Source: Nitzschia sp. pyKryTriq1 (lineage: Eukaryota; Bacillariophyta; Bacillariophyceae; Bacillariales; Bacillariaceae). Taken from it: a DNA stretch of 64,000 bases. A program made the position numbers and the translations under genes. Within the stretch, counting starts at the first letter, position 1. The number at the start of each line of letters is the position of its first letter. The stretch lies in the NCBI GenBank assembly GCA_956465555.1, contig OY101121.1, forward strand, positions 396,722 to 460,721, written 5' to 3'. The notes under the pieces were generated by a model. The model worked only from the letters and a program-made list of their open reading frames with translations, was not told the DNA's origin and ran no database searches. Shown one piece after another: positions 18,655 to 29,493 of the stretch.

Positions 18655-20583
18655 ATGCCCAACAACAACTACAAAAAACTCGTGAGCATCCCCGAGCCAG
18701 TTAATGAAACGACTCCCTTGAATCAGTTCTCGTCATCCGACAATGAGGGTAGTGAGGACGAGTATGGTGGAGAGGAATACTTTTCGACTCTCAAGGGCGA
18801 CAGTGTCCGTCGAGAATCGTTCATGGCCGATCAACTGTCGATGCGGTTATTGGCGGTCGCTGATGATGACTCGGAGGCGGAAGATGCCATTTTAAATGAG
18901 ACCCTCAATATGATGGATATCAACGGCGTTGGCGTTGGCTTGCGAAGTAGTCAAGGAGTTATGGACATCAGTACCCGGAGTCAATCCTCGCAGAGTGTGA
19001 ATATGATGATGGGTAAGAGTTACCGAGGAGATCCAAGAGCCGCCAAGCAAGTGGCGTGTTCACGCTTGTTCGGAATGATTGGGCTGGTGGTTATGGGTTT
19101 GGCGTTGTTGATTACGGCATTTTTGGTGGGAGTACAATTCATTGGACCTCCAAATCAACCCGTGGGGCCCTATCAACTTGTAGAACGACAGGTACGTGCG
19201 CGTGTTCGTTCGTGTCTGACTTGCTTTCTTGGGCAAAAGTTGGATGGATGGATGGATGTTCTCATGTTCTCTTTTTCTTCACTTTGCATGGGACTATCGT
19301 GACGGTCGAAATGGAACAAAAAACAAAAATACAGGAGGGCGACAATTTCTTTGACTTTTACAATTTTTACGAGGGGCCGGATTCGGTCGGATCCAATGGA
19401 TACATTACCTACGTCTCGGAAGGGAGAGCGAAAGAGATTGGCATTGCTAATATTACCATGGAGAAGGATGAATTGGATGTATATTATCCTTCTGCTACAT
19501 CTACCAACAGCAGAGAAAGTAGTAGTAGTGGAAGACGAACGCTGAAAACGGATACCAAGGAAGAACCCTTCTTGTATATTTCCTCGGCTCCGACCGAAAA
19601 GGGACCCCGCGAATCCATTCGATTGGAGGGGAAACGACGGTTCAATAGAGGATTGTTCATTATCGATGTCAGACACATGCCCGCGGGATGTGGAGTATGG
19701 CCCGCCTTTTGGTTGACCGACGAAGCCAACTGGCCTGTCAATGGAGAAATTGATATTGTGGAGGGTGTCAACTACCAATCCGAGGCCAAAACGGCGTTAC
19801 ACACTACAAAAGGATGTGATATGTATGACGTTCCAGTCGGTACCATGACGGGCATTTGGGATTCCGCAGTGGGTATACCTGACAAAAAGACGGGCGTTCC
19901 CGACATGACCATTAGAGAAGCCAGGAATTGCTTTGTTTATGATCCTCATCAATGGTTAAATCAAGGGTGCGTGGCTATTGACAACAAAGGAGGATCGCTG
20001 GGTATACCGCTCAATGAAAAGGGTGGTGGTGTCTTCGTCTTGGAATGGGATCCGGTCAATCGACACATGCGAACTTGGGTATTTGCGCCGCACGCCGACG
20101 TTCCCGAGAATTTGGCCCGTGCCATTCAGACGGCCCATGAGCCAGTAGTAGAAAATCGTGTCATGCCACTTCCCGATGAATGGTCCCTGCCGTATGGATA
20201 CTTTCCACTTGGTACGTCATACGGCCCGTGATGATTACTTTTTATGGTTGGAACAACTATGTACTACACTACACCTTGTTGCTTTGGAACCACTTCCCCC
20301 TCGTCTCACATTATCCTTGGTGTTTCCTTTTGTTGCTTCTTTAGGCGACGGAACCAATTGCGCTGCCTCACATTTCCGAAACATGAGACTAGTATTGAAT
20401 ACAGCTTTTTGTGGATCGGTAGCGGGCAATCGCTACTTTTTGGATTGCAAGAATGAATCCAAGAGCTACCAAACGTGCAACGAGTACATCAAGAGCCAAC
20501 CGGAGGCATTGGATGAAGCCTATTGGAAGATTCGAGGTGTCTACGTGTACGAACGGTCGTGGGAAAAGGCCTGGACCGGCTAG
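18655..20583 (+). CDS. GH16 glucanase-like type II membrane protein
   Basis: Three exons, 18655-19191, 19335-20211 and 20345-20583, join in frame to give about 550 residues. Introns are 143 and 133 bp with GTACGT donors. The start is the ATG at 18655. Residues 1-145 are acidic and cytosolic in character. One hydrophobic anchor (FGMIGLVVMGLALLITAFLVGV) follows at about 143-164 with the rest outside, a type II topology. The catalytic domain has the GH16 signature GEIDIVEGVN (nucleophile Glu, Asp, acid/base Glu in the E-x-D-x-x-E arrangement). It is preceded by GCGVWPAFWLTDEANWPVNG and followed by ALHTTKGCDM, as in laminarinase-type endo-1,3(4)-beta-glucanases. Likely substrates are beta-1,3 glucans such as chrysolaminarin or wall callose. 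A remodelling or transglycosylase role is also possible for a membrane-anchored GH16. Confidence 0.85.
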
Positions 20584-20726
20584 CCTCCCTGTAAGACTAT
20601 AGTAGATAGAAGAATGTGTCGAGTATGTACTGTAATCATTAGACTTTGTTTCATGACGAGCTACGCTAGACTAATCAATCGTTTTGTTCTCTCAGTTTTC
20701 CAAGCCTCCATGATGATTCTACCATC

Positions 20727-22008
20727 CTATGCCGCCGTCCTATTCTTATTGAGGGATGATTTCTTTTCTTCTAGTTGCCGAACCCGTAGCTTCCAATACT
20801 TTTGTCGAATAGTGTCATATTGCTCTGCCATACCGGTTGCCAACGCACTGGCCTTAGTCAATGATGATTCTTCTTCTTCGTCGTCGTGAATTCCTTCCAG
20901 TAGATCAATGCGAGCCGACGTCCAATTGACACAGGCTTCTGGATCACGTTGTGCGTCTTGCAAAATAAGTCGCATGGCTTCGACCGAGGAATAATATTCC
21001 TTGTATAATGATGTCGCCATATCATTTGCCACTTTTTGTTGTTCCCGTAGCAATCCAATCAGAAAGCGAAAGGGGCTTTCATTGTAGGGATCCAATCGGG
21101 CTCCCGCGAGAGCAAACTCGGCCTCTCGTCGACATAATTCTATTGACAGTGGTTGCTCTACAGCACGATGCGCCGCAAACCATCGTTGATTCCAAGCCGA
21201 GTTGTTTCGTGGGTCCTGTTGAATCAATTTGTGCACTATCATCATGAAATGGAGACGATCAATTAATCAAGGAATGAATGGATAAGCATACTCGTACAAG
21301 TAGTAGGCCGGCACGAAAACACACTTGGATCTGGTTACCGCATCAAGTTGACAACTAACTGTACATTCACTCACCATATTCGAGCTCTCTATCCCATACC
21401 GCTGGTTGGTTCACGGTCCGTATGAGCCACTGTCGATGAGACCATGCATGATAGTTCTTGGAATCTTCCTCCAAGACATCTGCAATGTACGCTAGCTCTG
21501 TTTCCAGGAACGCAGTTTCCAACGCCGATGAGGATGATACAGCCGCATCTTCCCCTAATACTATTGTCTTGGTCTTTTGATGAAAATCATCCAAAAGTGC
21601 TCTCCGATGATACCAAATTTGATAATTCTTGGGATTGGATCCTCCAAGTTGAGCGGCCAGTGTCAAGTCCTCTTGAATCCTGGCCTTGGCGGTGCTGTTT
21701 GAAAAATCATCAGCAGCAGCAGTACTGACATCCAAATATCCCAAAGATTCCAGACATTGTCGTCGATAATGCCAGACGGTATAATTGGCCGGATTCAATT
21801 TCAAACAGGTAGCCGACAATTTCAAGCTGCGAGGGGATAGTTCTCCTGACTTCCAACAGGCTCGCATATAATCGTAGGCGAGGATGAAGGAGGTGGGATA
21901 GGATATGGCGCAGACGCCGCCGTCTGGGCCATCATTTTGAGGGACTGGAGTCACATCTTCAAAGATCTCCCCAATTTCATCAATGCGCAGGAGCATGGAA
22001 ACATTCAT
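20727..22008 (-). CDS. FNTA: Protein farnesyltransferase/geranylgeranyltransferase type I alpha subunit
   Basis: Two exons, 22008-21375 and 21235-20727, give about 380 residues. The 139-bp intron has a GTGAGT donor and an ATAG acceptor. Joining them restores LEYVHKLIQQDPRNNSAWNQRWF, the canonical alpha-subunit repeat. Five PPTA-type repeats are visible, each with the N-x-x-W-x-x-R core: NYTVWHYRRQCL, NYQIWYHRRALL, NYHAWSHRQWLI, NNSAWNQRWF and a degenerate one near the C-terminus. This subunit pairs with a beta subunit to attach farnesyl or geranylgeranyl groups to CaaX proteins in the cytosol. A Ser/Ala-rich insert separates the second and third repeats. The gene converges with the GH16 gene, 143 bp away. 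Confidence 0.93.
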
Positions 22009-22629
22009 ACTATTAGCTACTAGAGTAGTGCTATCGATGAGAAGTATGTTCGAGTAATACTCGGGTGCCTTCGTCGGTCAAAAGGCGCTGGTGATGACCT
22101 CTTCAGTCAAGTTCCAAAGCTCACAAACAAGAATGCGTGTTGCTCATCACAGCTGGCATTTGTTGTATCGTATTACTTCGTACTGTTGTACCAGGTACTC
22201 AGTTTTACCGGTATGTCTCTGTTTGATGCACGACGCTCATCGACGCGCCGCCATGCGGTCAAACGAGACGGGTTTGGTTGTGGCTGTCCGCTGTTGTCCG
22301 TTTGACTCAGTGGACTAGACGCGAGCTTTTCATCATCGCAACATTCATGATTACACGTACCGGTATCATACCTTCAGGTACCGTACAGTATGTACCGTGC
22401 TGGCCAGACGTAGATACGTCATTGAGACCAAGTCACAAAACAAAAAGATCGCGGGGAGAATAAAGCGAGACGAGAGCGACGATGATGATGATGTTGCTGG
22501 TTGCTGGTTTTACGATGTGCGCTGATGGTGTCGACTGCTGACGATGTCAGTGTTGGATGACCTTTTGACAATTGAAACTCACATAGATTCATATTAAATT
22601 CCAATACTCCCTACATACACCGAAACAAC
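22009..22629. other. Divergent intergenic region
   Basis: This gap lies between the divergent FNTA and PsbP-like genes and presumably contains both promoters. It includes TACCGGTA motifs at about 22207 and 22359. No ORF is supported. Confidence 0.45.
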
Positions 22630-23449
22630 ATGAAAACGACAACTCAAGTAGTAGTTGCTGCCGCCTGGATGTTAATTGGGAGTGCTTCGGCATTCTCGGT
22701 GGATCTTTCCCGTCGAGAAGCCATCCAAGCTGCTATTGCTGGAGCTGCAGCCGTGGGACCAGCCCTCATTTCGGTGTTCCCTGCGAATGCTATGCCCTCT
22801 GAAGAAACACCGCGTGTTGTCACTCGTATGGGTGGCCTTTTGGTACGTAACATGATGAGGATACGTCGTAAGAGTACATATCGAATCGAAAAAGCGACGA
22901 CAAAATGTCTAATGGTTCTATATGAACCAAAATCGTTTCATTTCCTCTAATCCTTCCTCGTATCATTTCATCAAAATAAATGAACCCATCATTAATTTAT
23001 ATTTTGTATAGGACCCCTTCCAAGATGGACCCCGCAGTATCCGAATGATGGTCCCTTCCGGATGGAACAAATTCGAAGGCGAAGTAGGAGCGTATGACTT
23101 GAAATGGCAAGATCTCGTGGATGTTTCGGAAAACATCAAAATCTCGTCGACTCCCGTCAAGTCGACGTCCACGTCGATTGATATCTTGGGGGATGTTCAG
23201 ACTGTGGGAGAATCTCTCGCAGCCAAGCGCAATGCCAAACTCATCTCGGCCACGGAGCGTCTAACAGATGGAGTCTTGTTTTACAAGTTTGACTTTGCCT
23301 TGGCGGATCAAACGCATCAGCTATTGCAACTCTGCATCTGTAAGGGAAAGCTTTGGAGTCTCGATGCTAGTGCCAAGGAAAAGCGTTGGTCGAAGCGATC
23401 GGAATTGTATGAAAATGTCTTGGGCAGCTTCATGCCCAAGTTGGCCTAA
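22630..23449 (+). CDS. PsbP-domain thylakoid lumen protein
   Basis: Two exons, 22630-22842 and 23012-23449, give about 216 residues; the 169-bp intron has a GTACGT donor and a TATAG acceptor. The N-terminus is a three-part plastid leader. It has a signal peptide ending GSASAF (the ASAF-type motif for complex plastids), a short transit region, then a twin-arginine signal (SRREAIQAAIAGAAAVGPALI) ending in ANA, directing the protein to the thylakoid lumen. The mature part has the PsbP pattern: IRMMVPSGWNKFEGEVGAYDLKWQDLVD, ISSTPVKSTS, then the C-terminal strands DGVLFYKFDFAL and LLQLCICKGKLWSLDASA. PsbP-domain proteins assist photosystem II or related assembly. Which paralogue this is cannot be decided here. 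Confidence 0.88.
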
Positions 23450-23756
23450 AAAAAGAGAAGCGTAGGAGTATTACTCCCAGCCGTGCTTGCATTGAGCGCA
23501 GCCAATCATCATTTCCACTACTAAAAAGAGAGTCAATATCATGCTAAAGCTAAATAAAAGACAATCCGACTGACTCTTGAAAAGTTCATGATTTCGTTGC
23601 CTCGCTGTATGCATACGTGAAAGCTGACAAGCAACCATCTGTCATCATGAAAGCCTCCCCGAATAGAGCTCTCGAACCGAGGAGTACGATGTAGATATTC
23701 TTCACAAATCATATTGCAAGTAAGTTGTTTACTTTACTTTTACTTTACTTTATTGT
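23450..23756. other. Intergenic, convergent 3' ends
   Basis: Presumed 3' UTRs of the PsbP-like gene and DDB1. It contains a short TTTACTT repeat near 23730. No gene is supported. Confidence 0.45.
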
Positions 23757-26700
23757 CTAGTGTAGCATTGTCATTTCTTCCACCACAGCCAGTACATCCT
23801 CAATGGCCAGTTCGGGCCGAGTCTCGTCTACCATGCTATCATCCTTTTCGCCACCACCCAAGGCAAAGTCGTCGGCTTCCCAGCCACCATCTCGATTCAT
23901 TTCTTTCACAACCTTCTCCATGGTCGATTTGTCCAAATCCAAAAAGGATTCCACCAGATCACCATCGACAAATCCATGGCTTGGATGGTGTCGTTGATCG
24001 GCATTGAAAGCTCGGAACTTTTGATGACTAAAGTTTCCAATTGGCTTGATGACCTTTTGCATGGCTCGTTCCAAACAAATGAAAAAGGCTGTAGTAGGAC
24101 CATCGAGACCTAGGATAGACCCCAAAGTACCTTCAGTGGTGCCAAACAAAGTTTGACTTCCAATCGAGACGACCGGGCGTTTCGATCGTGCGGCTGAGGT
24201 TGCTCCTCCTGCCCTCGGGGAGACGGGGAGTTTGCCACTGTCGGTCTTTTTGGGAGATGCCAGAGATCTCCGTCTGCCCCGACTGGCGCCAGCCGAAGCC
24301 GTCGTCGAGGCTTCGCTACTATTCGGCATAACCAGACTGCCGCTCATGAACTTGTTGACCATTTCGCCCAAGTGGAACTCGCCCACAGTATCCAGACGGC
24401 ATCGCACCTCTTCGCTAGTCGCCTTGGTGTTGCGTCGGAGCACGTACAAATTGTTCCAGTTCTCGCCTCCTAGGTAGACATCATCTGTCAACATGCAAGT
24501 TGCCGTTGTCCAATTCGCGTTGAAATCGCGGGCGACTTCTTCGAGTGTGTTGTACTCGGGGTAATATTGCACTAGTGAGATGGACCGCATTAAGTCGCCC
24601 ACCACAGCAAGTTGCTGTTTCGTTTCGGTTTCGTCCTTTTCTTTGCTCTCACCAGCATCGGCAAGGGTTTCGTTCGCAGCCACAAGGGAAGGCCCACGGG
24701 TCTTGGTAGCTCGACTGGATACAAAGAGACTCAAAATATGGCCATGATGCCCTACGCCTACCGTGGTCAATTTGAGGACGCCCGTCCCATCGTCGACCAG
24801 TTGGCACATTTGCGTTTTAGAATTGACCGTGATCAATATCTTCCCATCAAAGAATTGACACATGGAATACACGCCACCTCGGACTTGGAGCTCCGTGACT
24901 GACTTGATGGTGCGTCGGCTGGAACCCCCTTCATCATCGGGAGCGCACGAAAAGACCATGACGCGGCCCTTTGTGGGTTCGTCTTCATCGTGCAGAGCAT
25001 ATGCTGTGCCCACGATCAAAAATGACTTGTATTCCGAAGCAGACTCGGAAGTATCCATGTTGTCTCCAGTGGTAGCAGTAGCTGATGGCTTTTGGACAAG
25101 CATGGTCGCTGAAACCATGGAGAGGACCATTTCGCAAGGTTCCAAATCGATTCTGTCACAAGCAAAAGGAGAACCGAGGAGTGAGTCTTGTCCATGAACC
25201 AATAGACTGGGCCGATTTGGTCACGAGGCCAACTTACCGTTGGATATCTTCAAAGGTAGCGTCATCGAGGAAACGAATGCAATTTCCCATGTTCATTTCC
25301 CCTCCCCCCATGCCGACTTGTTTAATGCCCGATTCAATACAACCGACTGCAAACATTTGGCCCTCTGGACAGTGTACAATTCGTCGTGGAGCCATTCCCA
25401 ACCGACATGTGGTAACATGTAACTTCTGAATGTCATCAATGACTCCCAGTCTCAGATTGGCATCGTCCGCCACGCACAAACTGTAGTGCTCTTGTCCCAT
25501 CGAATCAAAGAGCAACGGGCTGAAGAAAGGTGCCGCCACGTTGACGGCGATCGATTCCTGCGCATGAGGTCGACTGACATCGTTCTGGTCTGCATCATCG
25601 GCGGGGCTGAGATTGACATTGGAATAGCACAACTTGGGATTGTAGTTTTGGGCGGTCGAGGTCCCTGTGAGATATATGACGGTCGGCCGGTCTCCGGTTG
25701 CCAAGACGCAACTGCCCCCCTTTTCGTTTTGGAGCGGAATCAAGTTGATTCGTTGGGTCCCGAGACTGACTTCCTTCTTGGATTGGACCCGCACCCGAGC
25801 ATCTTCTTGTACGACCGCAAAACTGACCAATGTGCCGTCGCCCAATCCCACAAAGAGCATATCTACACCCTTGGAGGCAGTCAACTTCTTGCTGCTATTA
25901 TTCCCACCTGAACTCGAAGAAGAAAAGTCCAAAGTGACCAAGCAGAGCGATCGGGCCATCATGTTATTGCGGTTGTTTCGCCTTTGCCCCTCGTCTTCTT
26001 CGTCATCGTCGTCGGTGCTCAAATGAATCTGTAGTACTTCTTGAAGAGCATTCGAAAGTGTCAAGATTCGAACCGTAAAGTCGTCCCAAAGTCCCACAGC
26101 GCAGAGAGTCGCCTTGGTCGTCACCTTGGATCCTGATGCAGTCACCACCAAGTCGCTATCGTCGGAAAAAAATGCATGAACGTCCAAGCAACTGACTTCT
26201 CGGTCCATCTGCTTGGAGCCAATTTGCTGAAGTTTGCCTTGATCAATCTCCAAAAAGAGAATTTTGCCTCCTCGGAGGGCTACCAAGATCTGACCAGCTT
26301 CATTGGACGTTGCCACGGTCATGGGAGATTCTGGTTCCATGGAATCGAGCAAGGTACCACTGGTGCTGATTAATCGCAGTTGCGTTTCGGTAATTTGTAG
26401 GATCGCATTGCCAACCACATTGGCGATATAAAGCGTGCTCGCGTTGGACTCCATGCCGGGCAAGACCACTTCTTCCAAAGTTCCACCGACTTCTTCCTCC
26501 TCTTCTTCACCTTGTTCATCGTGCTCCATAGCCTCCGTTTGAGACTCATCCATGGTATCGACAGCAGCCGTCACTCCCAAAACTCGAGTCTCCCCCACAA
26601 AGGATTGTACTAAATACGTATCTTGAGTATCCTCAAAGTTCTTTCGCAAACTCCACATATTTTGAATCCCCGACAATTCGACACTGGCGTATTCCTTCAT

Positions 26701-28340
26701 GCCGATACCGTTTCGAATCACTCGAAGCGAACCTGACTTGGAAGAGCCCGAGGCCGTGACCACTTGAGATTGTTCTCCCGTCCCGGCCATGGGGACCAAA
26801 TCAAAATCGACAATAGGGCCCAAATGGGTATATTCTTCCACCACACTCAAGTACGTGGTTTCTCCCAATTCGAGTCCTCGTGATGCGCCGGACGACGAGG
26901 GAGTATCATTCAACGTGTATTCTTCGTCCTCTTCCACCGGGATGGGTTCATCATGGATTTGGACCAATTGAGAATCCCCCAAGGTACTCCCACAAAAGAC
27001 CAAACCATGATCCAAATATTGGAGCGCATTGGCAAGAGTGCAGCTTCCCAGAGTGTCTAGCTGAAGCGCAATGACCTTGTTGCCCCGTTGTTCTTGTTGA
27101 TTGTGGGTCTGAATCAAAGCCGAATGCATGAGCAGGGTGAGCAAATGCAAATTCCCAAATTCATCCCCAAGTAAAAATCGGGGCATTCCCGATGCATCCG
27201 GAGGCAAGGGATCGCAACTCAACAAGAGGGCCGGAGGGATGGGCATGACCTTGTAGTGATGGAGGGCACAGTAGGTAATTTGGCGTTGTCCTAAAATGAC
27301 GACTCCTCCGGAAAGGGGAGGTGTGGCACCATTCGTATTGGTGGAAGCCGATGCCGCTGCCGCAACGGGAGCCACAGGCGGTGGGACCGCCATCAATATG
27401 CTGGATCCACCATCGATGCGACTCTTTTTGAGCCACTCGCAGTGTCCTGGGAGTTGATGACCGGCGCCCGAGGTGACACTCCAAAGCTGGGATTTCGGCA
27501 AATCCACCACATGGGTCGTAATATGTTGGGCGCCACGCGAATCCTGATGAAGCAGTGTGAGATGTGGAGGCGATAGGGAAGGATCCAAATGATGGAGCAT
27601 ACAAATCGCCAACAAGGTACGTTCTTCCAATCGAGCATGAAAGACGGGGCCCAAAATATTATGGGGAGACGACCGAGACACGGCGGGACGTGGAAGGATT
27701 GGAAAAATGGTGACCAGTCCATCATAGAGATGCAACACGAGACATCGCATATGCGGATCTACCGTCACCAAGGGTCCACATTCACTGAGAGTTCCTAATA
27801 CGGTCCAGTCATCTTTCAAACTTCCCGAGGTGAAGGTCCGGATACTCCCTCCCGTCCAAGCACCACCATTCGTCCCACCAGAAGTAGTAGTCTCTTCATC
27901 ATCATCATATCCAATGACGGCATATTGATATTGATCCGTCGTCAAAAAGAGAAGGGACGTTTCGTGATACGCCAAGGTCAAGGGCACCATGCTAGTAATG
28001 CGTCCATTGATTGGACACGAAAAGACGACTGGAAAGGGTGATGTCGAGTTGTCTTGTTCATCATCTTCTTGACGCAACTGTCGGACTTCGAGACGTCTCG
28101 ATTTTCCAATCACGACATCCTGTACATTCATGGTATTATGTGCGACAGGTTGTGTGTGAGTTTTTTATTGATTCATTCGTGAAGGAAGTGGAAAAGTCCA
28201 GTTTCACTTTGCTGTGTACTTGTACTTACTTCTGAATCCTTGGACAAAAAATTGCATTTGACCGTCTTTAAAACTCCCCCGGGAGGATGAGAGGTTACCA
28301 CATAATGGCTCACTTCTCGATTATTGGGTGCGGGAGGCAT
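23757..28340 (-). CDS. DDB1: DNA damage-binding protein 1 (DDB1)
   Basis: Three exons on the minus strand: 28340-28230, 28119-25238 and 25152-23757. They join to about 1462 residues. Introns are 110 bp (GTAAGT...ACAG) and 85 bp (GTAAGT...ACAG). Exon 1 encodes the N-terminus with HYVVTSHPP, matching the YVVTA start of the family. The C-terminal exon carries diagnostic blocks: VVGDLMRSISLVQYYPEYNTLEEVARDFN, DDVYLGGENWNNLYVLRRN, VGEFHLGEMVNKFMSGSLVM, and the end GFVDGDLVESFLDL...AIEDVLAVVEEMTMLH. DDB1 is the three-propeller adaptor of CUL4 ubiquitin ligases and acts in nucleotide-excision repair. It is about 300 residues longer than animal and plant forms because of acidic, Gly/Ser-rich and basic insertions, for example the Ser/Arg-rich insert after GSLVMPN. 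Assignment to DDB1 rather than SF3B3 or CPSF1 rests on the C-terminal motifs. Confidence 0.93.
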
Positions 28341-29493
28341 TCTTGCTTGCGTGCTGATCACTGACGAATGACTAAACCACTAGCGGGTTGCTTCCTGATG
28401 GGTGGATCCTACTCCTTCTTCTTCTTCTTCTTCTTCTTCTCGTAGACTTTTGGTGGCGGCGCTTTTTCACAAAGACAGAACCTCACGTCAACGATATCCA
28501 CAATGTGATAGCAAAAGAGACAGACTTGATCTGGAATGGAGTCTAAAGTCTAGCGTACGACCTTGAATCTTTCCGATAGATGCAACACCATATCCGCACA
28601 AAGAGGGAGGAGCTCGAGTGGGTGGACCGCACTACCAGGTAACGGTACCAGGTACCAGTACTTGTACCTACCGGTACCAGGTACCCGGTAGTATCATTGC
28701 CGCCGCGAGAAAAAAGTGCGAGATGCCTCCAACAACAATCGTCGCGTAGAAAAGCTACGGAGTTCTACAGTATGTTCGTACTGTAGCCGCCGCGTTCGCT
28801 TGGAGGAAATCGGGAGCGCGAAGCGCACGGACGGTGGGTCGTGGTGGTCGGTTAAATACAGAGGACCTGCGGTGAAAGCGCGTGCTTTTCGCATTACATT
28901 TTATTATATCTATTCTTACCGCGGTGAAAGCACGTGCTTTTCGCATTATTATATCTGTTCTCACCGCGCGGTGAAAGCGCGTGCTTTTGAGAATGGAATT
29001 GTATAACTGAACTAGGTATTCATATACCTACGTATAGTGCATATATCGACATCAAGAGGAGATGAGACGATGCGCTGTTCATTTTGTTCCTTGAGCAAAT
29101 ACTCTGTCGTTGTGACAGTTTTACATAATGAAACGACAAGACCTTTTGCTCGAGGAACAATACCTTTTGCTCGAAGAACATCCTTTCCACCAATCAAAAT
29201 ACTTAAATAAGAGCAAAGGGTCAACCACCACCATTGAGGTGACGACTGTCGACTGTCGACTGACGACTGAAGGACAGGGGACACGTCTCGTGACACGTGC
29301 GTAACACTGTGAACTGGGGACTGACTGACCCGCTAGCCAGCATGCGATGAGCACGACACGAAGAAGAACTCTCGAACGTGAGAGAACGACGACACAACCG
29401 AGAACCGAGAACTGAGAGACCCCCATCACGTCCATCGTTCATCCTTCATTCATAATTTTTTGTTGCTTCTCGAGCCGGTAGGTGCACACCAAG
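28341..29493. other. Divergent intergenic region with repeats
   Basis: No gene is supported. It holds a (CTT)n run at about 28411-28440, a TACCGGTA-rich block at 28636-28695, and the tandem array described separately at 28869-28988. It lies between divergent genes and so probably contains both promoters. Confidence 0.45.
28869..28988. repeat. Three tandem units centred on a palindrome
   Basis: Units start at 28869, 28921 and 28968 with GCGGTGAAAG[CG/CA]CGTGCTTTT and are about 47-52 bp apart. The second contains the perfect palindrome AAAGCACGTGCTTT, which includes a CACGTG box. The first and third have AAAGCGCGTGCTTT. The spacers (CGCATTA...TATATCT.TTCT.ACC) are also related. Confidence 0.75.

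Noticed and set aside
25153-25237. Treating the two large DDB1 frames as two genes
   Set aside because: A clean GT-AG intron joins them in frame, and the protein motifs run continuously as in DDB1.
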